A stretch of DNA of 64,000 bases from Balamuthia mandrillaris (lineage: Eukaryota; Discosea; Longamoebia; Balamuthiidae). Under the pieces are notes generated by a model that worked only from the letters and a program-made list of their open reading frames with translations, was not told the DNA's origin and did not search any database. Position numbers and translations under genes: made by a program. The stretch spans positions 1 through 64,000 of the forward strand of contig JAVKOQ010000189.1 of assembly GCA_031835245.1 (NCBI GenBank), read 5' to 3'. This document shows, in pieces, positions 54,593 to 64,000 of this stretch; position 1 is the stretch's first letter; every line of letters starts with the position of its first letter.

Positions 54593-55521
54593 GGTGTTGT
54601 CGATAAATATCCTCATGGATTATAAATTAATAATACTACTCCTTTTATGGAAATGGTGATGTCATATATGCCATTTTATGTTAAGTATGACATCACGCTT
54701 GTAGTGCAGTAACCCATTTTTGGAGTTTTCCCAAATTGCCAAACGGAGCGCGAGGAAAATTCGGTTGCACGTGGAATATTTTGTGAAATTTTGTCGATAG
54801 TTTACTTTTTTGCGGCAGAAAATGCATGCGGATGAGACCAGAGCACCCTGAAGACAAGGACGTGTTCTCTGTAGGCTTGGTGGGATGGGTTCGTGAGATT
54901 TTGAGCGTTTCCTGCTTTGCCATGTTTTACGTTACGCAAGATATTAAAGCTGGTGGTAGAAATGCGGGAGAGCGGACATGTAGGTTGGGTTTTCCCTCCC
55001 GGCCACACAGGCGCTGTAAAATGCTTGCTATGGTGCATTCCGGGCAGCGCCCCGACTGACCTTCTTTTCTTTCTTTTCTTTTCTTTTTTTTTTTGTGCTG
55101 CTAAGGTGGCACAGGAGGAGTAGTAGCTGACCTTGTGCCATCTCTGGGACATGGCGAAGGGTGACGGAACAGACAACACAACACACCCAACGTGATGCCA
55201 GATACGCAGTATGATGTTTTGAGTTGCGTTTAAAGGGAAACGGTCAAACTGGGAATACTTGTATCAGAGAGGGAATACTTGCATCATACTGATAAAAATA
55301 AGGGTTGCAAATTGCTATGTCTCTCGTCCAACCCTACAACCGATGTTTGTAGCCATCATCAATGTAGAAAACATGTTTAAAGAACAGATTTGAAATATAC
55401 AGAAGAAAGAAAAAAAGAAACCAGGATAAGAAAGGAGGAAAATAAAGGTGGAAGGAGTCACAGTGTTGTCGTTTGGTGTGTGTCGTAGTTTTGTTTCTTT
55501 CTTCTCTTGGCTGTTGTTTTT
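54593..55521. other. Intergenic, with small inverted repeat 54656-54696
   Basis: GTGATGTCATA (54656-54666) and TATGACATCAC (54686-54696) are perfect inverted copies. The rest is unassigned; open frames at 54802-55179 (both strands) have no recognisable content. A T-rich run lies at 55066-55096. Confidence 0.4.
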
Positions 55522-56205
55522 TCAGAAGAGAACGCATCTCAACTTCCCTCCATTCTCCGTTTTCTTTCTCTTCGTTCCTCCTTCACCATTCTCATTGTTG
55601 CCGTTTTGTTGGGGAGGGTTTTGTCTCTCTCTGATCCTTCGAACCAAAGTGAAGAAGCTCTCCTGAACGTTGAGTCGAGTTTTGGCGCTGGCCTCGAAGA
55701 AGTCCACCTTGAAACGCTCGGCCAAGGCCTCCCCTTCTTCCGTTGATACTTCGCGTTTGTCGTCCAGATCCGCTTTGTTGCCTATCAGCACCATGGGTGG
55801 CGCATCTTGCTCTAATACATCCTTTGTCTAGTCGTTTTGTTGTCGTTAATAAAAGAGAAAGAGAGATAGAAAAGCAAACGAAAAAGCGTACGTAAAGTAT
55901 TTTGGTTCTGAACTTTTCGATCTCATCGAAAGAGGTACGTGTATCAATGCTGTAAACCAAAGCGAAGCCTTCTCCTGACCGTATCCATTGTGATTGTAAT
56001 GCTGAAGTTTTTGGTGTTACCGAGTCGTGGAGATGAGAGAAGAGAACGAGAACGAGAGGAGAGATTAAGAGAACAACAAAGAGAACGAGAAAAAGGGAAG
56101 CGAGAACACGCATGGAGATAAGAGAAACGACTAGGGAGAGGAGAGAGAGGGAAAGAGAGAAAGAGAGAAAGAGAGAGAGAAAGAGAGAAAGAGAGAAAGA
56201 AAGAG

Positions 56206-56267
<62 letters not shown>

Positions 56268-56636
56268 AGAGAGAGAGAGAGAGAGAGAGGGAGGGAAAGA
56301 GAAAGAGAGGGATGCACTAGAATACAGAAAGGAAAAACAAACCAGTATACTCCTCTTGGCCGGCAGTGTCAAGTATGTCCAAAATAGCCACCTCATCGTC
56401 GACGAGAAACTGTTGGCGATAACTAGACTCGATCGTTGGGTCATAGTACTACAAGCCCCACAAAAAAAATCCAACGAGAGGAATGAGAGGAAGTTACGGG
56501 AGAAAACAAACAATAAAAGAGAGAATAAAAATACCTCTACAAAGTGATGGGAAACAAGTTGCATGGTGAGAGCTGTCTTTCCCACTCCACCTCCGCCAAG
56601 AACGGTGATCCTGAACGCAGATCCTGCTTTCGACAT
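55522..56636 (-). CDS. Ras-family small GTPase
   Basis: Four exons, 56535-56636, 56343-56448, 55892-56001 and 55522-55821, encode 205 aa. G motifs: G1 [13 protein letters not shown], effector region [14 protein letters not shown]3 [10 protein letters not shown]4 LIGNKADL, G5 ASAKT. The C-terminus is basic and ends CVLF, a CaaX box for prenylation (Phe at X favours geranylgeranyl). It is a plasma-membrane signalling switch. The effector loop is Ras/Rap-like. Intron 2 carries a roughly 190-bp GA/GAAA tract. The 25-residue linker before CaaX is rich in Asn, Gly and Lys. Confidence 0.95.
56104..56310 (-). repeat. Purine (GA/GAAA)n tract in Ras intron 2
   Basis: About 190 bp of GAGA and GAAA units, i.e. 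(CT)n/(TTTC)n on the coding strand of the gene, like other introns here. Confidence 0.85.
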
Positions 56637-57485
56637 GTTTCACCTCTCGATTGTTCTCTCTGGAACTGACTGCAACAGATGACTTTGACTTTTGGAGTTC
56701 TTTTTTTTTCCGCCTTTCTTTTTGGGCACCACACCAGCACAAGTTCTCTTTTTTCTCCTCTTCTTTTCTTTCTTCTTCCTCTTTCTTGGTTGTTATTTGT
56801 TCAAATTTTAAAAACCAAAAAAAAAATATGTAACGCTGTGAGGGGAAAAAAAAAACTTATAAGAAACAACCAGTAGTTTTGTGAAGGTCTCCTGTCCTTT
56901 CTTTTCACTTTCTTTTTGCGCTGATAAAAAAAGCGTAATACTTTCGAGTTGTTTAAAAAGTTTAAATATAGGAAAAAATAATAATGCTGTGATATAGCAT
57001 TACATTCATGAAACTTTTATTAACGCACATACTTAAAATTCCACGCATTATTCGCGTACCTAACATTCTCTTCCAATGAATCAGATCGATCGATATAATC
57101 CCTAGGTCGTTGGACAAACTTGAGCATGGTGGGGTACGGAGGGCGCTGCCTTCCACCGCAGAAAATGTGTCCAATTGTTTGTGTTTTTTCCCCGAACGCC
57201 AAAACAAGGGAGAAGGGAATGAAAAACGAAGAAAAGTGAAGAAAAAAAAAATGGTGTTATGGCCTTGGTTCATCGCGTGGGGGGGGGGGGCCTCTCTCTC
57301 TCTCTCTCTCTTCCCTTTGCCAACATTGACAGGTGTCTTTCAATGTGTTGCCCTGCTGTGGGTTCATTTAGTCAACAACAGGTAAGAAGAAGAAGAAGAA
57401 GAAGAAGAAAGGAAGCAATCTTCTTCGTGGGCAGTGAGCGAGCGAGTGAGGGAAAGATTGGAGGAGCAGAAGAGGAGTGAACTGA
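56637..57485. other. Divergent intergenic region between Ras (-) and the polytopic membrane protein (+)
   Basis: AT-rich; a more complex block at 57040-57200 and a G10 run followed by (CT)n at 57281-57310. No gene or known RNA recognised. A (GAA)n tract at 57386-57410 lies in the leader of the next gene. Confidence 0.4.
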
Positions 57486-58003
57486 ATGAATCGAGTGGAA
57501 GCCTACAAGTTGGGCTTGTTGGCTGGGTTGGCGGATGCGGTGCAGGACCTCGACGAGACGTACCTCTACCTCCTGATCCCGCTCTCTGCGTTTGGCTGCA
57601 CCAAGACCGACTATGTCTTTGGCGCCATCCTCACCGCCGCCAAGATCTGCTCTTTCTTCATCAAGCCATGTTGGTGCTTTTCTTTCTCTTTCTCTTTTCT
57701 CTATTATATTCATTTTTTCTTTCAACTTTAAAATAATAAAAAAAAAACAGGTTCAGGTTGGTTGGTGGATGCCACGGAGCAATGGCAGCATTGGACGGTG
57801 CTGGTGACGAGCGTGTTGGCCACCCTCTCGGCCGCCGTGATGATGTTCTTTGGGCAGGACATCCCCATGCTGCCCCTCGTGACCGCCCTCTATGTTTTTG
57901 AGCAGTTTGTGCTCGTTGCCAACGAAACCTCCATCTGGAAAGGTAGCTTATTCTTCGTTCTTCTTGCTTTCTTTCTTTGATCTGCTACTTCTTTCTTTTC
58001 TTT

Positions 58004-58043
<40 letters not shown>

Positions 58044-59597
58044 TGCCCCATTTTTCCTTCATCTTCATTCTCTTGCCAAAAAGCACTGTTAACCCTTTCT
58101 CCGTTCTCCTTTCTGCTTCCTTCATCACGCATCCTTAGTTCTTACCATTTATTTTCACTCTGCATTCCTCCAAAAATAGTGATCAAACAACGTTGCGAGG
58201 CTGCCTTTCCTGCAGCTTCCAACTCTGAAGCACAAGTTCACGAGAACGATAAGTACACACCATCTGTATCCGCTCAACAGCAACAAAAGCAAATTTCCTG
58301 GATTGGGGTAATCGCCGAAGTGAGCAGCAACACTTACGAAACTGTAGCATTGGCAGCTTGTCTCGGTTGTGCTCATTTCGGGGATAGCTTTTTCTGGACG
58401 AGAGCGTTGATGATAGGCTCGATTGTGGGAGGCAACGCTATCATTCTTGTTCTTTGTGTTTCCATCTTTCCGGCTTCTTCTTCTCTTTCTTCGCTGTTAT
58501 CATTATTCCAACGGAAAGACGCAGAGCATAAGAAAGCTCTTCTTGCTTCTTATCGCCATCGCCGTTCCACTACTTATACTATTCAACAAGTGGAAGAAGG
58601 AAGAACAAAAGACGAAGAACAAGAAGAAGCAGAGGACGAAGTGGCAAGACAAGAAAAAGAGGTTAAGCAGGACGATGGGAAATGCAAACACAACAGCGAA
58701 TTCTATCGTTTTGCGTCAGCTGTTTTCTTATTTTTCAAGGAACGTCTCGTAGCGTTCTTCACGAGCGGACTGGCTCTTCATGTCATTCTCATTTCTTGGC
58801 TGCTTTATACCTTCTCTGAAACTGTAGAGTACGTATTGTTTTCTTCTCTTTGTTTTCCGTCTTTTTCCACGCTGTCTGTTCACAATCTGAACCAACTTGT
58901 TTTGTTATAGATATCCAGTCACGTTCGCTATCAGTCAATCGGACGTGGAATGCAAAGCAGGAGACACAACAGATGCTTGTACTGCTGACAACTTTTGCCA
59001 CGGCACCATTCGCAACTTGTTGGAGGCAACCGCTTTGGAGGAACTGACGTACGTTGGCGGGGCTGTGCTTTACTTCCTCTTCTTGTTGAAGTGTCCTCCT
59101 GGGTTGTACTTTGTGAGCGTGCTTCCTGCTCTTTCGGTGGTGTTGATTGGAGTCGTGGCTTCCCTGTGGCTGGTCGATTACTTCCCACCGCACCTTCCGT
59201 TCGTCCTGACAAGTATCGCGTTGGTCCTTCCTACATTTCTTGGTATATTCTCTTTCTCTGTTTCTCTCTTCTCCCACCTCTGCTTCTCTCTTCAGTTCTC
59301 TGCGTTCTCTTCTTGTGATCTTATTCATTTCGGCAAACAGAAAAATACATCTTCTACTTTTGGACGGCTAAAGTGGAGTCTGAGTATTTCGGATTCTTCT
59401 ACGGTACATACGGATTCGGTGAGAACGTTCTCCACATTGCCTCATCGCTGCTTCTCGCAGTGATGGGAGATAACATGAGGCCAGGCTCACCGATGTTCTC
59501 CGGTTTGTTGGCCATCAACATCGGAATGATGATCATCGTTGTGCTATATTGTTGGTGGCTCTACCATCGTCATAAACGAGGGTATCTTTCTCGTTGA
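57486..59597 (+). CDS. Polytopic membrane protein, transporter-like
   Basis: Five exons, 57486-57669, 57751-57942, 58180-58828, 58911-59242 and 59341-59597, encode 537 aa. It starts MNRVEAYKLGLLAGLADAVQ. Ten to twelve hydrophobic segments are visible (e.g. TVLVTSVLATLSAAVMMFFG, ALMIGSIVGGNAIILVLCVS, YVGGAVLYFLFLLKC, FVLTSIALVLPTFL, LLAINIGMMIIVVLYCWWLY). A charged cytoplasmic loop with Lys/Glu runs sits at about 255-310. A Cys-containing loop (SDVECKAGDTTDACTADNFC) looks extracytoplasmic. The 12-segment-like layout with a central charged loop resembles the major facilitator superfamily, but no signature motif is clear. Confidence 0.75.
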
Positions 59598-59755
59598 TGT
59601 ATCTGTTGTCTCCAGCACTCTTGGCGTACGTCTCTTTTTGTAAAATTCTCTTCTTTTGCTTCTGCCTGTGGAGAGAAACAGCTGTAAAAAAACCTTGTAC
59701 AAGAAAAGAAATGTTTTTACAAAGAAAAAAAAGAGATATCACAGTCAAAGTAATG

Positions 59756-61180
59756 CTAGTGAGGACGATAAGGTGGGGGTGAGTGAGTGGCTTTGTACTC
59801 CCAGTCTTCGTCCTCCCGCCACAGCGCCATCGCCTTTTCCAGGTCATAATGAGCTTCCTGTAGGTAAAACTTTGCCTCTTCATCGGTACATTCAGTCTGT
59901 TTTTGTTTTATTTGTCAGTTGTGGAGGGGAGAGAGAAGGAGGAGGAGGAGAAGAAGAAGCAGCAGCAGCAGAAAAAGAAGTAAGTAAATAGAGAAGAAGA
60001 GAAGACAGTATCATACTCTAGATTTGAATTTGCGAAAGGTGGCACGACGTGCTTGCTCTTCAGTTTGCTGAGGAGAAGGCAGCGGAGCTTTGACATGTTC
60101 TGAGCGAGAGAGGAGTGCGAGAGTGAGCAAAGGCAAGCGAAGTTTATCAGAAACAATTAGTTGACGTACCAGACTTCGGTACCCGGATCTGCTTCATGGC
60201 CATCAGCTGTATGTCAGACGAAGTGTTATTCACCCGTTTTAGAGCTTCCCGCTAAAACGATGTTAGAAACGGTCCTTATGTCAGGAAGATAGATAGAACA
60301 CATGAAGAAACATGAAAGCAAAAGACATACAGAAACGTGATACTTCAGAGACAATCCCTGCAGAGTGTCAGTGTCCTGTATGGTGTGATAGAAGAAATCT
60401 TCTTCTGGCTTTGCAGGGAGTTCCTTCTTGGCGCTGTCACGCCTTCGTTGTTCTGCTGCTTGTTGTTCTTCGAGCAGCTGTTGGGCACGAGTATTGCTGG
60501 TAGAGTTCTGGAACGGGAAAGACAAAATAGCTTTCGTGAACTCTTTGTCTTCGACATGTTTATCTGCGTCAAGGAAAAAGTTAACGCAAATATTACAGGA
60601 TAAGAAACGAAGGAGAAGGAAAGAGAAAAGCACGAAAGAACGAAGAGCAGAGTAAGAGAGAAGAGGAAAAAGAAGGCCATCAGGGTTGCTTGTTTGTCAG
60701 CACTTGGTGCTCAGGTCTCAAAGATTAAAATTGAACATCCGCTGGCCACACAGACAAAAGAGAAAAGAACGAAAAACGAGAAAGTGGATCGACAACCACG
60801 TACAAGCTTCAATGCAACCAGGGCAGTGGCGCTCCAAAGCGGCAGCGTTGCGATCGTAGAGCAAGGTGGTACTGCCCACAGAAGCCAAAGGCTGTCCTCG
60901 GTAGCAGCAGCTCCAGCCCTTCTCGCTGCTCCACGTGCCAGGGTGGTAGCGACAGTAGTGCTCCGGGTCCTTGTTCTCCCGCTCCGTGTAGAACTGGCGA
61001 CAGCGAGAGCAACGCTTCTTGCTGTCCCAAAACTCTCTGGCGTCTACCGGCAGCTCCGGAGAGAACCTGATGAGGAGGGAGGGGGAGGGAAGGGTAAGAC
61101 ACTCACACACGGATTACGAAGCACACATGAAAAAAAAAAAGGAGGAGGACGCACGCTTTTAGTGAAGCAGCAACGTCCAT
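59756..61180 (-). CDS. Zinc-finger (CHORD-like) + LysM + UBA-like protein
   Basis: Six exons, 61155-61180, 60804-61066, 60331-60563, 60170-60251, 60017-60099 and 59756-59896, encode 275 aa in one frame. Residues about 20-95 hold Cys/His pairs: KKRCSRCRQFYTERENKD, EHYCRYHPGTWSSEKGWSCC, then HCPGCIEAC. A LysM motif follows at about 150-200: FYHTIQDTDTLQGLSLKYHV, then SREALKRVNNTSSDIQLMAM and KQIRVP. The C-terminus is UBA-like: TDEEAKFYLQEAHYDLEKAM, ALWRED. No signal peptide, so the protein is probably cytosolic like other eukaryotic LysM/TLDc-type proteins. The 240-nt third-exon junction is the least certain; an alternative acceptor near 60729 would end the protein after the zinc finger and split the locus into two genes. 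Confidence 0.68.
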
Positions 61181-61189
61181 CGCAGCTGC

Positions 61190-61191
<2 letters not shown>

Positions 61192-61236
<45 letters not shown>
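61192..61236. repeat. (TG)n / (CA)n microsatellite just upstream of the LysM gene
   Basis: About 21 TG units, starting 12 bp before the ATG of the minus-strand gene at 59756-61180, i.e. in its presumed leader or core promoter. Confidence 0.85.
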
Positions 61237-61238
<2 letters not shown>

Positions 61239-61636
61239 TGTGTTGGAGGGGGTTTTGTGGCTCTGCTCGCAAGCAGTTTGTTGCTTCTTGAAGAACCCTG
61301 GAGGGGAAAGGCGCGCCTTCTGCTCTCTTGGCGTCTCCAAACGAACGAATCGTCCTTTTCTTTTTCCAGTGCTTTTCTCCTTTGCTCCTCATGTCTGCTA
61401 AAAATGTCCAGCCAGCAATGCTGCTATTTCGCTGGACATTTCAAAGGGGATGCGCTGATGAGAACAAAAGCTCCTTACTGAAATTTCCTTTGCCAATTCG
61501 AACAAACAATCAAAGCTTCGGTCCCCCTCCGAGTCACAGAAGCAACACTTGTTTCAGCGCTGCATGGCGAGCGTTCCCAGTTAGTGCGACGTGGTTGCCA
61601 CGTTTTTTGTCCATAATTCTTCTCCCTGTTTTCTTG
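61237..61636. other. Intergenic, no gene seen
   Basis: 3' flank of the RNA ligase-like gene and promoter of the zinc-finger/LysM gene. Frames are open by chance only. Confidence 0.45.
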
Positions 61637-63799
61637 TTACTGGTAATGTTCCTCCACGAATGCTTTGTAAAGCCTCAGGAATACTTTCTTGGAGAGGGTG
61701 GCCAGCATGTTGCTCGCCGTAGTCGGTTGCTTCGCATGCTCAAAGAACAACGTGCGGTAGATCTTGTTGATATCCTTGGCTGCGGAAGGGGAGCAAAACG
61801 CGAGGCCGTTTATCCGTTGTGCCAATTGCTTTGCCTCCGCTTTCGGTCGTTCCACGGTGTGACCGCCTTCTTCTGCTTCTTTGCTGTTTTGCACTTGTTG
61901 CCACTTGGCATCAAGAAAGGAGCACCAGGCGTTGTACTTGGCTATGAGGTCGTCGGTGAGGGGCTTCCATCGGGGATAGTGCGATAGGAAGAGAGACAGC
62001 TTGTTAGTGCGAATGAGTTCCAGCAAACAATCCCAATCAAAGTTCTCTGCTCCCATGTTGAATGGTCCTGTTTGTTTCCAAGTTTAAGAGTAGAAAATAC
62101 AGAAGAAGAAGAAGAAGAAGAAGAAGAAGAAGAACAAGAACAAGAAGAACAAGAACAAGAAGAAGAAGGGGAAGAAACACGGACCAAAGCCTTTGTTTTG
62201 AAAGCCAATGGAAGCGGACACGGCAATGTATTGTGAAGAAAAGAACTGGACGCGTCGAAAAGAGAGATTGGAGGAACCAGATGGCGTGGTAGCAACCAGA
62301 AAACCGATTTGTTGCAAAGGATTAAGCGCTTCAGTGGCGCTTAAAATGGCTTCCAAACTGCAGATGCCATCAATCCTACGGACGCATTCCCATCCGTTCC
62401 TTTCCTACACAAGAACAACGGAAAAATCAAATAAACAATGAGTGATAGGGAGGAAGAGAACAGCAAAAGAGGGATACTCACTGCCACAACAACAGGATCT
62501 AATTCCTGCAAGGTCAGAACGTTCCTTGCTCCGTGTAGGATCAGCTTTTCTTCTGGATAGAAGGAGACTTTACGGAGAGCCGGTGTAACCAGCTCGAACA
62601 TGAAACAGCAGCATCGATCTTCCAGTGAAGGAAGAGAGTAGCCAAGATTCGCCCAAATGGACCAGAACTTTTGGGCCAAGGATTGCCGTGGTGGTCGTTC
62701 TCCATCAAGATCCTTCCAACACACTTCCTCTGAGGCATCAACAATGCCTTTTACGAATAACATAAACCATGAATGTTGGAATTACAAATGAAGATATGCA
62801 TAAAGCAACAATCTAAAAATTGACGCACATTGAGAAGCGACATGCCATTTCTCCGCAAAGTAATAAAGAATGCACAAACACCCATCTGCAAGTCGTATGG
62901 AAACAGACATTTAGAAAAAACAATGGCAGCCAAAATAAAGGAACATAGAAAAAGAAATAAAGTGAAGGAGAGAAAAAGATTTGAAAATAATGATAAATCC
63001 TTGTACCTAATCGTTCGTAGACACGAGCACACTGTTGCAAATCTTCTTTTGAAGAAGATGCTACAGGTGAGGGGAACGCCAGCTCCGACTTCAGCAACTT
63101 GTTGTCTACTTGCAAATCAATTTCAAACTTTTCGTAAGGAAAAGCGACCACCGCAAAAGGGCTAACTTCGCTTTCCTCATCCACAATCAACCCGTTACAT
63201 TCGTTCCGAACTATTTTCATTGTCTCTTGCCATTCACGTTTTGCTTCTTCTGTTTCCTTTCCATCTGCTTCTTCTATGGATGAGGAAATGTAGGATGGAG
63301 GGAAGATTGTTGTTGAAAGTTGGATAAGATTTGGATAATTGCTATGTCTGCAGGAAATGATGCCAAAACGAGTTTGTATCCATTCTAATCCGTTTTCTCG
63401 TAATAAGTTGATGGTCACTAATGGAGATGGAGATGGAGATGGAGACGGAGAAGATGCAGAAGCAGACGAATTCGGAGATCGGAAGGGGTGCTTTTTCAAT
63501 GCAGAGCTGGTAGCGTTATAAATCTCTTCAGTTGTATAGAAATCGTGATACTTTCTGGCTGATGGATTAAAAATAACAAAGGTGAGCAATTTTACACGTT
63601 GAATATTTTGGTAGAGAACGGAGGGGACTATGAGGCATCGAGTGGACTCTAGGGAGAGCGTGGCGTTTTGGGGAATAACACAGAAAGACGAATTTCACGT
63701 ACCTGTTTTAAACTTGTTCTCTTCGAGTTTGTACGCTTGTTTGTATCGCTGACTGAGCTCCTCCCAGCTCGTTGGTTCGAAGTCTTTGATATCTGTCAT
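61637..63799 (-). CDS. T4 RNA ligase-1-like protein
   Basis: Six exons, 63703-63799, 63007-63558, 62829-62885, 62482-62747, 62185-62404 and 61637-62067, encode 540 aa. The ligase/nucleotidyltransferase blocks are: NECNGLIVDEESEVSPFAVV, AFPYEKF (as in the RNA ligase pre-motif), motif I region YERLDGCLCILYYFAEKWHV, then ASQCIVDASEEV, RCCCFMFELVTPALRKV, EEKLILHGARNVLTLQELDP. In RNA ligases motif I is K-x-D-G with the Lys adenylated; here the aligned residue is Arg (R-L-D-G). The C-terminal roughly 140 residues (ENFDWDCLLELIRTNKLSLF...) form an added helical domain. First ATG at 63799; a 5' leader exon may lie nearer 63895. Confidence 0.78.
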
Positions 63800-64000
63800 T
63801 TGAAATGCTCTGTTAGAGTGAACAAAAAAACAAAGATACAAAGTACAGAAGAGCTTATCAACCATCCCAATAACTGTTTGCTGCGGAGTAATCATATATT
63901 GCTCCCTGTGTTGGGAATAAAGTTACATATGCTGATCAGTATCTATCCAAAATAATAGCAAGAACAACCAAAACGAGACTTGTATTACCACTAAGTTACC
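63800..64000 (-). other. 5' flank of the RNA ligase-like gene, window edge
   Basis: A possible non-coding leader exon (ending at a GTTGATAAG donor near 63860) and a CTAACAG acceptor at about 63812 suggest a 5'-UTR intron. The window ends before a promoter can be seen. Confidence 0.35.

Noticed and set aside
54802-55179. Overlapping frames on both strands at 54.8-55.2 kb
   Set aside because: No recognisable domain, no leader or splice support, mixed composition.
57040-57200. Complex intergenic block tested mentally against U1, U2, U4, U5, U6, 5S and SRP RNA
   Set aside because: No match to their conserved segments.

Overview
This window is nuclear DNA of a free-living protist. Genes are dense and on both strands. 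Most carry one to eight short GT-AG introns, there are nuclear-type tRNAs, and low-complexity tracts are everywhere: (CT)n, (CTT)n, acidic and Ser-rich runs. The gene set (severin-like gelsolin protein, RFX and Myb factors, F-box/ankyrin proteins with a 'WARENGCPWDE'-type repeat, an ER-type PDI ending in KDEL, Ras with a CaaX box, TOM7) points to Amoebozoa, probably an Acanthamoeba/Balamuthia-like discosean. That placement is inference. Exon boundaries below were worked out by hand from splice consensus, conserved protein blocks and phase. Every spliced model closes in frame.

Layout. 0-10 kb: a partial Gly-rich protein, ribosomal protein L5 (-), a small ubiquitin-like protein, mitochondrial L36 (-), a Cys-rich membrane protein and a nine-exon ABCG transporter. 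10-12.3 kb: two identical tRNA-Gly genes in inverted orientation, decayed F-box copies and tRNA-Cys. 12.4-19.2 kb: a C2 plus NlpC/P60-like protein, a severin-like protein and aminoacylase-1. 19.4-22.8 kb: a tRNA-like gene whose 3' half precedes its 5' half (apparently circularly permuted), a large ankyrin protein and a SAM-domain/purine nucleoside phosphorylase fusion. 24-34 kb: TOM7, a dual-specificity phosphatase, PDI, an RFX-type DNA-binding protein, a Myb protein, a SAP protein and three-unit polyubiquitin. 34-44 kb: a very long RFX-dimerisation-region protein without the RFX DNA-binding domain, a Cys-rich type I membrane protein, an unknown protein and a TDG/MUG DNA glycosylase. 45-55 kb: four paralogous four-TM proteins, with a macrodomain protein and a PIF1 helicase between the third and fourth. 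55.5-64 kb: a Ras GTPase, a polytopic membrane protein, a zinc-finger/LysM/UBA protein and a T4 RNA ligase-1-like protein.

The strongest undescribed signals are two. First, a 30-nt stem-loop in the predicted 5' leader of all four four-TM paralogues is identical in three copies although the proteins and flanks have diverged. Second, there is the permuted tRNA-like gene at 19.45-19.53 kb. Also notable are TGTCGACA palindromes upstream of several start codons, a five-fold ACGTAGCA-type cluster upstream of the Myb gene, the separation of RFX functions into two nearby genes, and substitutions at specificity or catalytic positions in PNP (Asn to Asp) and the RNA ligase (Lys to Arg).
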